Shown in pieces: positions 38,284 through 47,757 of a stretch of 64,000 bases of DNA; position 1 is the stretch's first letter, and each line of letters starts with the position of its first letter. A program made the position numbers and the translations under genes. The DNA comes from Psychrobacter arenosus (GTDB taxonomy: Bacteria; Pseudomonadota; Gammaproteobacteria; Pseudomonadales; Moraxellaceae): positions 2,418,001 to 2,482,000 of the forward strand of contig NZ_LR884459.1 in assembly GCF_904848165.1 (NCBI RefSeq). The letters are read 5' to 3'. The notes beneath the pieces were generated by a model that did no database searches, had not been told where the DNA came from, and was given only the letters and a program-made list of their open reading frames with translations.

Positions 38284-38772
38284 ATGCTACATTCCCTACT
38301 GCAACAACTCGATCAAGCCCGCCCACTAGCGCAAGTATCCGCGCATTGCGATATCCCTTGTGGTATTTATGACCCGACCCCAGCGCAGATTTATGCCCTT
38401 AGCGTATTGCGTTATTGTCAACAAATTGCGGGTTTAGGCGATAGCTTGGAGGATCAAGCAAAATTAGGTCGTTTGGTAGCGGATAAGGAAAAACATGCCG
38501 AAGCGGTCAAAAACGAAGTGCGTATTATCTGGGGCGATTATTTTAAAGGCGACTTGCTAAAAAAGTATCCAGACCTGCACACTTTAGCCCATGACATTAT
38601 GCTAGCGGGCTCTGCCGCCAAACAAAGCGTTAGTAGTGATACCGCCAAAAAGTTGGTGGTGCTATTAAACGAATTTACGAAAATATTTTGGGACTCAAAA
38701 GGTATTGAGACGTATCGCGCTGCTTGCCCGTACGAGCCAAAAGTCGATACCGTCTATCCAAAGCTTGGCTAG
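38284..38772 (+). CDS. sodN: Nickel superoxide dismutase (precursor)
   Basis: A 162-residue precursor whose nickel hook HCDIPCGIYDP begins at residue 21. In Ni-SOD the mature protein starts at this His, which with Cys2 and Cys6 binds nickel, so residues 1-20 are the propeptide that must be cut off. The rest (DKEKHAEAVKNEVRIIWGDYF and FTKIFWDSKGI) matches the four-helix subunit of the homohexameric enzyme. ATG 38284 follows AAAGGA; the in-frame upstream ATG/GTG at 38224 lacks support. The maturation protease gene follows 26 bases later. Confidence 0.95.
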   Translation: MLHSLLQQLDQARPLAQVSAHCDIPCGIYDPTPAQIYALSVLRYCQQIAGLGDSLEDQAKLGRLVADKEKHAEAVKNEVRIIWGDYFKGDLLKKYPDLHTLAHDIMLAGSAAKQSVSSDTAKKLVVLLNEFTKIFWDSKGIETYRAACPYEPKVDTVYPKLG

Positions 38773-38798
38773 AATAAGCGCAACTGGGTTCAACCTCT

Positions 38799-39125
38799 AT
38801 GGTTAACGTCAGCCTATTAAAAGTAGATGGTCATAGTATGCACCCGGCGATCAAGTCGGGTGTTTTCGTTTTGGTATGGCGTTGGCAAATGGGGCAGTAT
38901 CAACAGCGGTTACAGGTCGGCGATATCATCGCAGTGGAGCATGGGCACTATGGCAAGATTATCAAACGGATTTGCGAGGTCGACTTAGATAGTAATGGTC
39001 GGGTTAGAGAACTGCGCCTGCGTGGTGATAATGAGCTGGCGAGTATTAGTGAGGCTAAGATAGGTTGGGTGAGTGTAGAGAGCGTGATCGGTAGGGTGGT
39101 TTATGTGGTCAAGGCTAGGTCTTAA
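38799..39125 (+). CDS. sodX: Nickel-type superoxide dismutase maturation protease
   Basis: A 108-residue S26 (signal-peptidase-like) protease. The catalytic Ser is in VDGHSMHPAIKSG and the general-base Lys in GKIIKRICEV; RLRGDNELAS matches the C-terminal box of this family. It has no membrane anchor, unlike true signal peptidases, which fits a cytoplasmic processing enzyme. SodX-type proteases remove the Ni-SOD propeptide so that nickel can bind to the new N-terminus. It lies immediately downstream of sodN. Confidence 0.93.
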   Translation: MVNVSLLKVDGHSMHPAIKSGVFVLVWRWQMGQYQQRLQVGDIIAVEHGHYGKIIKRICEVDLDSNGRVRELRLRGDNELASISEAKIGWVSVESVIGRVVYVVKARS

Positions 39126-39230
39126 TTTACGATTTTCTATTGAGCCTTTTTTAAGTTACCAGTAATCAGCGCCATGAATTTGGTTGTCCGCAAGCCCTCA
39201 ACCTTAGGTTTCTAAGAACCTACAAGATTT

Positions 39231-40202
39231 CTATAAAACTTTAAAATTCAAAGCCGTCAAAGCCTCGCGTAGCATAGCAATATTATAATAAGCATGCGCA
39301 TTTACCGAGTTTTGAAAGAAGACGTATAACTCATCAAAGTGTTGGCGTTGATTGGCAATCGCTTGTGCCCAACCCTGCATTTCTTCGACCGTATAACGAT
39401 AATCATGCCGGTCACTCGCTGACATGGCTTCCCACCATTGTAAATTATTGCCATGCATACGCAGATAGCCGATACGATTTCCTGAACTCGCCTCGCTTTG
39501 CGTCAAGATAAAGCGCGAGGGCGGTAGGCCCTGCACTTTTGGATAATCTACGCTACACCAAATTAGCCCTTGTGCGCGGAAACTGTCAATAACTTGCGGC
39601 ACGTGCCAACTGGCATGGCGAAACTCGATAGCTAGGGGATAGTCGCTAAACCAGCCCACCAATTGTGCCAGATACAGCCGATGCGCTTGCGTGCGGTCAA
39701 ACCCATGCGGGAATTGCAGCAATAAGGGAGCGAGACAGTCCGCCTCGATAATGGGTTTTAACGCCTCAATAAAAGCTAGGGCATGCTCAGGGGAGCCGGT
39801 GCGAGCATGGGTAAAGTCTTGATGGAGCTTGACGGCAAAGCGCACTTTGGCATCAGATTTGCGTAGCATTCCTGCAAAGGCCTTTTGGCCAATCGGCGCA
39901 TAAAAGGTACTATTGACCTCTACTGCACCATATTGCTTGGCATACTCAGCAAGAAAATCGGTCTTTTTGGTCCCGGTAGGATATAACGTGCCGAGCATAT
40001 CGGTGTCGCTATAACCGCCTGTGCCTAAATAAACTGTGGGTGAGAGGCGCGACTGATCTACGGAAGCCGCTTGATGGGACGGATTTAACGAACTAGCCGT
40101 TGTTAATTCTGCAGATTCAGTATCAATACTGGTCTCTTCCTCAAGCCCTTCGTCATCAAATAGGACATCAAAAAGAGGTAGAAGAGTATTATCAGTCGTC
40201 AT
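39231..40202 (-). CDS. DUF72 domain protein
   Basis: A 323-residue soluble protein of the DUF72 (YecE-like) family, which adopts a TIM-barrel fold. Motifs seen are YLGTGGYSD near residue 54, EYAKQYGAVEVNSTFYAP, FAVKLHQDFTHAR, LLLQFPHGF, LAIEFRHASW and YLRMHGNN. The function is not established. The first 50 residues are acidic and absent from most relatives. dgkA ends 62 bases upstream on the same strand, so the two may be co-transcribed. Confidence 0.85.
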   Translation of the reverse strand: MTTDNTLLPLFDVLFDDEGLEEETSIDTESAELTTASSLNPSHQAASVDQSRLSPTVYLGTGGYSDTDMLGTLYPTGTKKTDFLAEYAKQYGAVEVNSTFYAPIGQKAFAGMLRKSDAKVRFAVKLHQDFTHARTGSPEHALAFIEALKPIIEADCLAPLLLQFPHGFDRTQAHRLYLAQLVGWFSDYPLAIEFRHASWHVPQVIDSFRAQGLIWCSVDYPKVQGLPPSRFILTQSEASSGNRIGYLRMHGNNLQWWEAMSASDRHDYRYTVEEMQGWAQAIANQRQHFDELYVFFQNSVNAHAYYNIAMLREALTALNFKVL

Positions 40203-40264
40203 AGCGTGGTCTATGTCCTTAGCTTTATTAGCTTACTTTATCAGTTAACTTTACCGTATCCACT

Positions 40265-40738
40265 TTACATCCCCCAGATAGCCAGCGACCATAAAAGGAA
40301 CAGCAGTAGTAAGGCTAAAAATTGCGCGGCTGAGCCCACGTCTTTGGCAATCTTGGCCAAGGGATGTTGTGCGGTAGAAGCATGGTCCACGCTCGCTTCA
40401 ATACCAGTATTAAACAATTCAACGATAAGGGATAAAAAAGAGCCTATTAATAGCATCATTTTGATAGGGAGGGCGAAAGGCACAAAGACAAGAGCAATAA
40501 ACAACGCCAAATTTAACCAAAGGACTTGGCGAAAGGCGGCCTCATTTTTATAAGCCGCTATAAAGCCATCGGTAGAATAGCCGGTTGCTTTAATAATGCG
40601 CTTAACGCCCGTTTTGCCTTTAGCACTGCTAGCAAAATTATCGGCCGCTTGCGTACCTGCTGAAGAGGTTTGTTCGGCATGGTCATTGTGCACATGCGAG
40701 GATTGCGGAGTCGATTTCTGATTAGACGGTAAGCTCAT
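40265..40738 (-). CDS. dgkA: Diacylglycerol kinase (prokaryotic DgkA type)
   Basis: A 157-residue inner-membrane kinase that phosphorylates diacylglycerol released during lipid and glycan synthesis. The DgkA core is at residues about 42-157: GFIAAYKNEAAFRQ, then the motif VELFNTGIEASVDH and AKIAKDVGSAAQF with the conserved Asn, Glu and Asp. Three transmembrane helices are visible. The first 40 residues are a Ser/Gln/Ala-rich tail not found in E. coli DgkA. psd, elsewhere in this window, is also a phospholipid gene. Confidence 0.92.
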   Translation of the reverse strand: MSLPSNQKSTPQSSHVHNDHAEQTSSAGTQAADNFASSAKGKTGVKRIIKATGYSTDGFIAAYKNEAAFRQVLWLNLALFIALVFVPFALPIKMMLLIGSFLSLIVELFNTGIEASVDHASTAQHPLAKIAKDVGSAAQFLALLLLFLLWSLAIWGM

Positions 40739-41100
40739 AAAATATCCAGATAAAATGGGCAGCGGCTAAGGCTGGTTCTGATTTAAAAAGTTAGCGTGTC
40801 ACGGAGTAAAAGGCAGCGTTTCACTGGGCTAGCCCTAATTTAACGAATTTATTTTGCTTACTATACGATAAAAAGCCCTCAATACCCTGATTTTATTTGA
40901 GGATTAATGTTGGTTTTTGCTAATACCGAGAGGTTGGCTTAGCTGACCGCTATAAGATAGTTTTAGCAAAGATATCCTGGGTCAATAAGCCCTTAGCGAA
41001 ACAAATGGGGAAAACGTAAAAAGGTGAGCCTGATAAGCCCACCTTTTTATAGTTATAGTGTGTGTCCTGTCCCTTCGCACTTTTGCTGCTACTTTTGCCG
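40739..41100. other. Intergenic region between ispA and dgkA
   Basis: About 362 bases with the ispA terminator (41018-41048) and the dgkA promoter region. Nothing else was recognised. Confidence 0.4.
41018..41048 (-). terminator. Terminator of ispA
   Basis: AAAAAGGTGaGC...GCcCACCTTTTT hairpin with a short loop, 52 bases past the ispA stop. It is nearly symmetric and could work on both strands. Confidence 0.88.
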
Positions 41101-42090
41101 CTATTTCTGCCGTGACCATAACCAGTCGGCTAATTGAATCAGCTCATTGTCTAAACCAAAAACTTGCTCGATAGCTTGTTTGCCCGCAGCGAATAACGAC
41201 TTGGCATACTCACTTGCCGACGCCACACCCATGAGTTTCACATAAGTGGATTTATCCAAGCGCTCATCACTGCCTGCAGTCTTGCCCAAAGCATCTGTAG
41301 TTGCGGTAACATCCAAGATATCGTCTTGCACCTGAAAGGCTAAGCCAATATTAGCTGCAAAGGTCTGTAATGCCTTTAGTTCTTTCGCATTAGCTCCCGC
41401 ACATAACCCCCCCATCACGGTAGCGGCTTCAATTAGGGCGCCGGTCTTATCTCGGTGGATAGCTTCAAGAGCAGTTTGCTCAACCGGAGCATGTTCAGCA
41501 TTCATATCCAGCATTTGCCCAGCTACCATACGGCGAGCGCGTGGGGCAAAGGTAGTGATTAAAGCCATCGCTAACTTCGCATCAATGGGGGCAAAGCCGT
41601 CGATATCCGCGCTTAACACCTCAAAAGCTAACGTCTGCAGCACATCACCCGCCAATAAAGCAGTCGCTTCATCGAAAGCAATATGACAGGTGGGGCGACC
41701 ACGGCGCAACTCGTCATCATCCATACAAGGCAAGTCATCATGGATGAGCGAATAGGCATGCAACAGCTCGACCGCTAACATAGCCCGGCGATAAGCGTCG
41801 TTGAGCCCGCCCTGATTTAAAGCTGTAGCGTCATTATCATAAGCAGTTTGCCCCCGCTGTACTGTCAAAAAGGCACTGGCGGCCAATAGCGGACGGACTC
41901 GTTTGCCATTACCACTCATGGCGTAGTCACAAGCTTCAGCTATAGGAGAGGGCAGGGCGGCGTGCTGTAATAAGCGACCAATATCTTGGTTTAATAACTC
42001 AATAAAATAAGTTTTAGAGGCTGCAAAGGTAGGCGGATTAATAAGGGACGCTACAGCAGCAGAGGTAGGGGATAGAGAGTCTATAGTCAT
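41101..42090 (-). CDS. ispA: Polyprenyl (farnesyl) diphosphate synthase
   Basis: A 329-residue isoprenoid chain-elongation enzyme. The first Asp-rich motif is in SLIHDDLPCMDDDELRRGRP and the second in FQVQDDILDVT; NGKRVRPLL and GQMLDM are also present. The insert between the two central Asp (DDxxxxD) is that of bacterial short-chain FPP/GPP synthases. The start at ATG 42090 (MTIDSLSP) was preferred to TTG 42120; neither has a strong ribosome binding site. It ends at its own terminator. Confidence 0.93.
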   Translation of the reverse strand: MTIDSLSPTSAAVASLINPPTFAASKTYFIELLNQDIGRLLQHAALPSPIAEACDYAMSGNGKRVRPLLAASAFLTVQRGQTAYDNDATALNQGGLNDAYRRAMLAVELLHAYSLIHDDLPCMDDDELRRGRPTCHIAFDEATALLAGDVLQTLAFEVLSADIDGFAPIDAKLAMALITTFAPRARRMVAGQMLDMNAEHAPVEQTALEAIHRDKTGALIEAATVMGGLCAGANAKELKALQTFAANIGLAFQVQDDILDVTATTDALGKTAGSDERLDKSTYVKLMGVASASEYAKSLFAAGKQAIEQVFGLDNELIQLADWLWSRQK

Positions 42091-42200
42091 AAAATTTTCA
42101 ATAATCTTATTGGTAACCAAGTTATTTTGCAGGGAGTATTGCGGCCTATCCCATAGGATATTTTGCCCCTATATTGAGCAAAATAGAGCCCTTAAGGATT

Positions 42201-42217
42201 GTTATAATAAGTATAAC
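42201..42217. promoter_or_regulatory. Inverted repeat over a -10-like box
   Basis: GTTATA-ATAAG-TATAAC is a perfect 6-base inverted repeat and includes TATAAT at 42203-42208. It could be an autoregulated promoter for whatever is transcribed from about 42215 rightward. Confidence 0.35.
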
Positions 42218-42243
42218 AATATTACCCTAATAGGTGGTGTAGC

Positions 42244-42414
42244 ATGTGTATTGAGTCCGCAATTATGAGACGACTCGAGCAACCGATGACAGGCCGTTGT
42301 TGCAAAATAAAAAAAGCGAGCTTAGTAGGCAGTTTTGCTTTGCCTAGCGTTATTATTCCTGACTTAAATCGGCTGTTGTTAATTATGACTTATAAGTCAG
42401 AGGGAACGCTGTGA
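42244..42414 (+). CDS. Doubtful 56-residue open frame
   Basis: Opens with ATG after AGGTGG and encodes MCIESAIMRRLEQPMTGRCC and 36 further residues, ending TYKSEGTL. It is Cys- and Lys-containing, with one weakly hydrophobic segment. I recognise no family. Because the same bases carry palindromes and GC-rich blocks, it may be chance, a leader peptide, or part of an untranslated RNA. Confidence 0.2.
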   Translation: MCIESAIMRRLEQPMTGRCCKIKKASLVGSFALPSVIIPDLNRLLLIMTYKSEGTL

Positions 42415-42547
42415 CAGATGGGGGGCAAATCCCCTACACTAAGCCCCGAAAGCTAACGCGCTATTGCGACAGTCTCAGCGCTATTGTATAGCTATAAGCA
42501 TTCTTATTAATAATCACCGTTTACCTCTACTACAAGACCGCAGTAGG

Positions 42548-42580
42548 ATGAGGGTGTTTGGTTTGTAGCCAACCCCTCAT
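42548..42580 (+). other. Stable hairpin in the ispA-fadB spacer
   Basis: ATGAGG...CCTCAT with additional TTGG/CCAA pairing inside. No T-run follows, so it is more likely part of a structured RNA than a terminator. Confidence 0.45.
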
Positions 42581-42640
42581 TGAAGACTTTTGATGGTAAA
42601 GTCACTCAGTACTGGCTGCTTTGCTAGCGCTGGCGTGTCG

Positions 42641-42667
42641 TTAAGAGCCCGCTCTTAAGCCTATAAT
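42641..42667 (+). promoter_or_regulatory. Putative fadBA promoter with palindromic operator
   Basis: The palindrome TTAAGAGC-CC-GCTCTTAA (42641-42658) ends 3 bases before a perfect -10 box TATAAT (42662-42667), about 83 bases before fadB. Its position over the -35 region is that of a repressor or activator site. Fatty-acid oxidation operons are usually controlled by an acyl-CoA-responsive regulator, but the sequence does not match the E. coli FadR or Pseudomonas PsrA sites I know. Confidence 0.5.
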
Positions 42668-42750
42668 TATAGTTTGTATTTATCGGCAGTCATTGCGAGT
42701 CTCTGACAATTCTACTTGCACAATAACCTTAAAATAACTAGGAGTTACGA

Positions 42751-44910
42751 ATGGTTTATCAAGGCAACCGCATCTCGGTGTCCATGCTAGATGATGGCAT
42801 CGCAAACATGCAATTCAACGCAGAAAATGAGAGCGTCAACAAGTTTGATGCCGAAACTAATAAACAATTTGGCGAAGCCGTTAGCGCACTAGAACAAGCG
42901 AGCGACGTAAAAGGTCTGATCGTGACTTCAGGCAAAGGCGTGTTTATCGCTGGTGCTGATATCACTGAATTCGTTGGTTATTTCCGCAAAGAAGCGTCAG
43001 AGATTGAAAGTTGGATCTTAGAAATTAATGCTATCTTTAACCGTTTCGAAGACCTGCCATTCCCGAAAGTTGCCGCTATCAACGGCGCAGCGCTAGGCGG
43101 TGGTTGTGAGATGACTTTGGTTTGTGAATATCGCGTCATGAGCGACAAAGCACAAATCGGTCTGCCAGAAACTCAGCTAGGCATTTTCCCAGGCTTCGGC
43201 GGTACTGTGCGTACGACTCGCGTAATCGGCGTAGACAATGCTATCGAATTGATCGCTACGGCTAAAGCACAAAAACCTGCTGACGCTATCAAAGTAGGTT
43301 TGGTAGATGCCGTAGTAGCAGCTGATGACCTAGAGAACGCAGCCATTGATTTGGTTAAAAAATGCATCGCAGGCGAGCTAGATTGGCAAGCTAAGCGTGA
43401 AGAGAAGCTACAGCCGGTTAAGCTAAACCAGCTTGAGCAAGCTATGGCGATCAACAGTGCTAAAGGCGCTATCTTTGCGAAAGCCAACCCTAAGCAGTAC
43501 CCAGCTCCCGCTATCGCAATCGAAGCTATCGAAAAGCATATCAACTTGACGCGTGATGAAGCGATCAAAGTAGAAGCCGCGGGTTTTGTTAAAGCAGCCA
43601 AAACGCCACAAGCAGCGAGCATGGTGGGTCTGTTCTTAAACGACCAAGCCGTGAAAAAACTGGCTAAGCAACACAGCAAGTTGGCGCATGATATCGACGA
43701 AGCTGCGGTATTGGGCGCAGGTATCATGGGTGGCGGTATCGCTTACCAAGCGGCCTCAAAAGGTCTGCCTATCATCATGAAAGACATCAAGGCTGAGCAA
43801 TTAGACTTGGGTATGGGCGAAGCCAGCAAAATCTTAAGCAAGATGGTTGGCCAAGGCCGTATGACCCCAGCGAAGATGGGCGAGACGCTAAGCCGTATCC
43901 GTCCTACTTTGAACTACGGTGATTTTGCTGAAACCGATATCGTCATCGAAGCGGTTGTAGAGAATCCGAAAGTTAAGCATGCCGTCCTAAAAGAAGTCGA
44001 AGGCCTAGTGAAAAAAGACGCCATCTTAGCGTCAAACACGTCTACGATTTCTATTACGCATCTGGCTGAAGTGCTTGAGCGTCCAGAAAACTTTGTGGGT
44101 ATGCATTTCTTTAACCCAGTGCATCGTATGCCATTGGTTGAAGTTATCCGTGGTGCCAAATCATCAGACGAAGCCATTGCTACGACTGTTGCGCTAGCTT
44201 CTAAAATGGGCAAAGTACCTGTTGTCGTCAATGATTGCCCAGGTTTCTTAGTCAACCGCGTCTTGTTCCCTTACTTTGGCGCATTCGACTTGCTGCTAAA
44301 AGAAGGCGCAGATTTCGTCCATGTGGATAAAGTCATGCAGAAGTTCGGCTGGCCAATGGGTCCTGCTTATCTAATCGACGTGGTCGGTTTAGATACGGGC
44401 GTACATGGCGCTGAAGTGATGGCAGAAGGCTTCCCAGATCGCATGAAGCCAGACTATAAAGGCGCTATCAAGCACCTATTTGAAAACAACCGCTTAGGTC
44501 AGAAAAACGGCGTTGGCTTCTATAAATACGAGAATGATAAGCGCGGCAAGCCACAAAAAACGGCTGATGAAGCGACTTATGAGTTGCTAAAAGCGACCAC
44601 TGATGGCGATACGCAAACTTTCGAAGATCAAGTGATCATCGACCGTATGATGCTAGCTTTCTGCAACGAGACCGTTCGTTGCCTAGAAGACAACATCGTA
44701 GCGACGCCAGCAGAAGCCGATATGGCTATGATCATGGGCGTAGGTTTCCCACCATTCCGTGGTGGCCCATGCCGTTATATCGATCAGCTCGGTCTGGACA
44801 ACTACTTAGCCCTATGTGAGCAGTACGCTCATCTTGGCAAAGCCTATGAAGCGCCACAGAAAATTCGTGACATGGCCGCCGCTGGTGAGACTTTCTACCC
44901 AACCGCCTAA
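42751..44910 (+). CDS. fadB: Fatty acid oxidation complex alpha subunit FadB
   Basis: A 719-residue multifunctional enzyme of beta-oxidation. The N-terminal enoyl-CoA hydratase/isomerase domain (about 1-190) has [22 protein letters not shown] and [12 protein letters not shown]. The central 3-hydroxyacyl-CoA dehydrogenase NAD domain (about 318-500) has [31 protein letters not shown] and [16 protein letters not shown]. Its C-terminal part follows to the end (GFPPFRGGP). Length equals other FadB. The ATG follows AGGAG. fadA follows 42 bases later as the partner thiolase. Confidence 0.97.
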   Translation: MVYQGNRISVSMLDDGIANMQFNAENESVNKFDAETNKQFGEAVSALEQASDVKGLIVTSGKGVFIAGADITEFVGYFRKEASEIESWILEINAIFNRFEDLPFPKVAAINGAALGGGCEMTLVCEYRVMSDKAQIGLPETQLGIFPGFGGTVRTTRVIGVDNAIELIATAKAQKPADAIKVGLVDAVVAADDLENAAIDLVKKCIAGELDWQAKREEKLQPVKLNQLEQAMAINSAKGAIFAKANPKQYPAPAIAIEAIEKHINLTRDEAIKVEAAGFVKAAKTPQAASMVGLFLNDQAVKKLAKQHSKLAHDIDEAAVLGAGIMGGGIAYQAASKGLPIIMKDIKAEQLDLGMGEASKILSKMVGQGRMTPAKMGETLSRIRPTLNYGDFAETDIVIEAVVENPKVKHAVLKEVEGLVKKDAILASNTSTISITHLAEVLERPENFVGMHFFNPVHRMPLVEVIRGAKSSDEAIATTVALASKMGKVPVVVNDCPGFLVNRVLFPYFGAFDLLLKEGADFVHVDKVMQKFGWPMGPAYLIDVVGLDTGVHGAEVMAEGFPDRMKPDYKGAIKHLFENNRLGQKNGVGFYKYENDKRGKPQKTADEATYELLKATTDGDTQTFEDQVIIDRMMLAFCNETVRCLEDNIVATPAEADMAMIMGVGFPPFRGGPCRYIDQLGLDNYLALCEQYAHLGKAYEAPQKIRDMAAAGETFYPTA

Positions 44911-44952
44911 TAACGATGCCTATAGTTATAAAAAATTTGAAAGGAGCTTTAA

Positions 44953-46125
<1,173 letters not shown>

Positions 46126-46203
46126 GCTTTAACTAAAATAAGCACTAGAGCACCAGCTAGGGCATGCCCTAGACTTCAATATTCAGTTGTAAATTAATGG
46201 CAC

Positions 46204-46240
46204 AAAAAACGCCCCTAGCTTAACGTTAGGGGCGTTTTTT
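46204..46240. terminator. Terminator of fadBA
   Basis: AAAAAACGCCCCTA...TTAGGGGCGTTTTTT, a strong GC-rich hairpin with A- and T-runs on either side. Confidence 0.95.
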
Positions 46241-46325
46241 ATTGTTAGAATAAAGGGACTAAAGGCTAAATATATTTAAAAAAGAGACCCTGACCTTTAC
46301 CTTTCCAGTAAAAGGATAAATCCCG

Positions 46326-46739
46326 ATGACCGCACCAACTGCTAATAAAAATAACAGCGTAACGACTCCCAAAACTGCCGCAAAGCTGGCTCTGATAGCC
46401 CTTATCGGAGTAGGGGCCACTTGGTTTGCTACGCAAAAAAACCTAGCGGAAGTGCTTGCGCCCAATGCTAATGTGGACAGTCTGCGACCGCAACCCATGA
46501 AGGGACGCGTGCTGAAAACCCTAGAGCAGTTTAGCTTTAGCAGCGATGAAGGCCGACAGTTTCATCTCTCTGACCCGAATAATCTGCTCGATGGTATCGC
46601 CAAACAGCGCGGCATCGATGCCACCCTCTATGAGTTGTCTGATGTCTGTATTAAAGGGGTGGTTAGCAAAGTCGGCAACTATGGTCATATGGGCCGTTTT
46701 GAGCGGCAAATTATAATTACAGGTCTTTGTAAGACCTAA
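46326..46739 (+). CDS. Small membrane-anchored hypothetical protein
   Basis: A 137-residue protein with an N-terminal hydrophobic helix (about 18-36) and a periplasmic domain (about 50-137). Two cysteines near the end (DVCIKG and GLCKT) may form a disulfide. AAAGGA precedes the ATG by about eleven bases. I recognise no family; the segment GRFERQIIITGLCK resembles small periplasmic beta proteins but nothing specific. Confidence 0.65.
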   Translation: MTAPTANKNNSVTTPKTAAKLALIALIGVGATWFATQKNLAEVLAPNANVDSLRPQPMKGRVLKTLEQFSFSSDEGRQFHLSDPNNLLDGIAKQRGIDATLYELSDVCIKGVVSKVGNYGHMGRFERQIIITGLCKT

Positions 46740-47082
46740 AGTATTATGAATTTACCAAGTAAATTATTGCGTAAGTTGTCTGCCTCCTATCGCTATTGTA
46801 GCCTTAGCTTAGCCCCTATCTTTTAAATGATTATCCTCATTGACCCCATCAGTAAAGTATGACTAAATAAGAGAGGTATTAGATTTGATTTTTATTGGTA
46901 TTTCACCAGGATGATGAGACCGATAAGCTAAAATTTCTAATCCATAACTCTAATTATTAAAATAGCTGTAGCCGCCATTATTATAAATATCATTCTTATG
47001 AAGGCGGCAGCTATAAAGACTGGCTTAAACAATACAGGCGTTATAAATCAAGTTGAATAACAACTGGCACAAGGAGCGTGTT
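46740..47082. other. Intergenic region before the isochorismatase-like gene
   Basis: About 343 bases containing a strong hairpin (46962-47014). An in-frame TTG at 47053 opens a frame but is not the likely start of the next gene. Nothing else was seen. Confidence 0.4.
46962..47014. other. GC-rich hairpin in the 5' region of the isochorismatase-like gene
   Basis: ATAGCT-gta-GCCGCC pairs with GGCGGC-AGCTAT across a 26-base AT-rich loop, in an otherwise AT-rich spacer. It ends 69 bases before the start codon and has no T-run in the gene's direction, so a regulatory or operator role is more likely than termination. Confidence 0.45.
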
Positions 47083-47658
47083 ATGTCTACGATTACTACT
47101 GATAAAACCTATCGAATCATGCGTGAAAACTGTCAAGCTATGATCATCGATGTCCAAGAAAAGCTCACCCCGCATATCTACCGTAATAAAAAAATCTTAA
47201 GCAAAATCCTAGTATTAATCCAAGGACTACAAGCGCTTGATGTACCGATTATGCTCAATGAGCAATATAAAAAAGGCTTAGGAGAAACCCTACCTGAAAT
47301 TATGGAAGTATTGGACACTAGCAAAGCGAAGACGATAGAAAAAGTCACTTTTAGTGCCTGTGATAATGATGAAACGTGGAACCATTTGGCGCAGCAGAAC
47401 CGCAACGCTGTGTTGCTATTTGGGGTAGAAACCCACGTGTGTGTGATGCAGACTGCTTTAGATTTGCTCGATAATGGCATGTTGCCCGTCATCATTGCCG
47501 ATGCGACTGGGTCACGTAATGCTTATGACCGTCGCCAAGCGATTCGCCGGATGCGTAGAGCTGGAGCGGTAATCACCACGACCGAAGCGATTCTTTTTGA
47601 GCTATGTCGCTCTAGCAAAGACCCAGCCTTTAAAACCATTAGTAATCTAATCAAATAA
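47083..47658 (+). CDS. Isochorismatase-family cysteine hydrolase
   Basis: A 191-residue cytoplasmic hydrolase of the isochorismatase-like superfamily (YcaC-like subgroup). The catalytic Asp is in MIIDVQEKL (about 22-30), the Lys likely in EKVTFSACD, and the nucleophilic Cys in FGVETHVCVMQTAL. The motif cis-peptide region VETHVC is typical. The start ATG 47083 follows AAGGAG; the upstream TTG at 47053 has no such site. Substrate unknown; members hydrolyse various amides. Confidence 0.88.
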   Translation: MSTITTDKTYRIMRENCQAMIIDVQEKLTPHIYRNKKILSKILVLIQGLQALDVPIMLNEQYKKGLGETLPEIMEVLDTSKAKTIEKVTFSACDNDETWNHLAQQNRNAVLLFGVETHVCVMQTALDLLDNGMLPVIIADATGSRNAYDRRQAIRRMRRAGAVITTTEAILFELCRSSKDPAFKTISNLIK

Positions 47659-47757
47659 AGGCTTTTAACGAGATATCCCTTGTTGACTTAGTAAATTGTC
47701 CATAATTCAATAAGCTGTCCTTACGGTTAGGGCAGCCCAACCCAAAAAGTGAGTACT

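Larger units (their letters stand above)
42091..42750. other. Long structured-looking region between ispA and fadB
   Basis: About 660 bases. It includes an inverted repeat overlapping a TATAAT (42201-42217), a 56-codon frame (42244-42414), the palindrome TGACTTATAAGTCA (42386-42399), a C/G-rich stretch 42401-42470 with an echo of riboswitch cores, a hairpin at 42548-42580, and finally the fadBA promoter elements (42641-42667). See findings. Confidence 0.5.

Noticed and set aside
42401..42470. Reading the GC-rich block as a tRNA or as a definite cobalamin riboswitch
   Set aside because: No acceptor/anticodon arms can be drawn for a tRNA, and the riboswitch resemblance breaks at several invariant positions, so it is kept only as a finding, not as an annotated riboswitch.
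43173..43727. 184-codon minus-strand frame inside fadB
   Set aside because: Antisense shadow with Ser/Ala-rich composition; fadB is certain.
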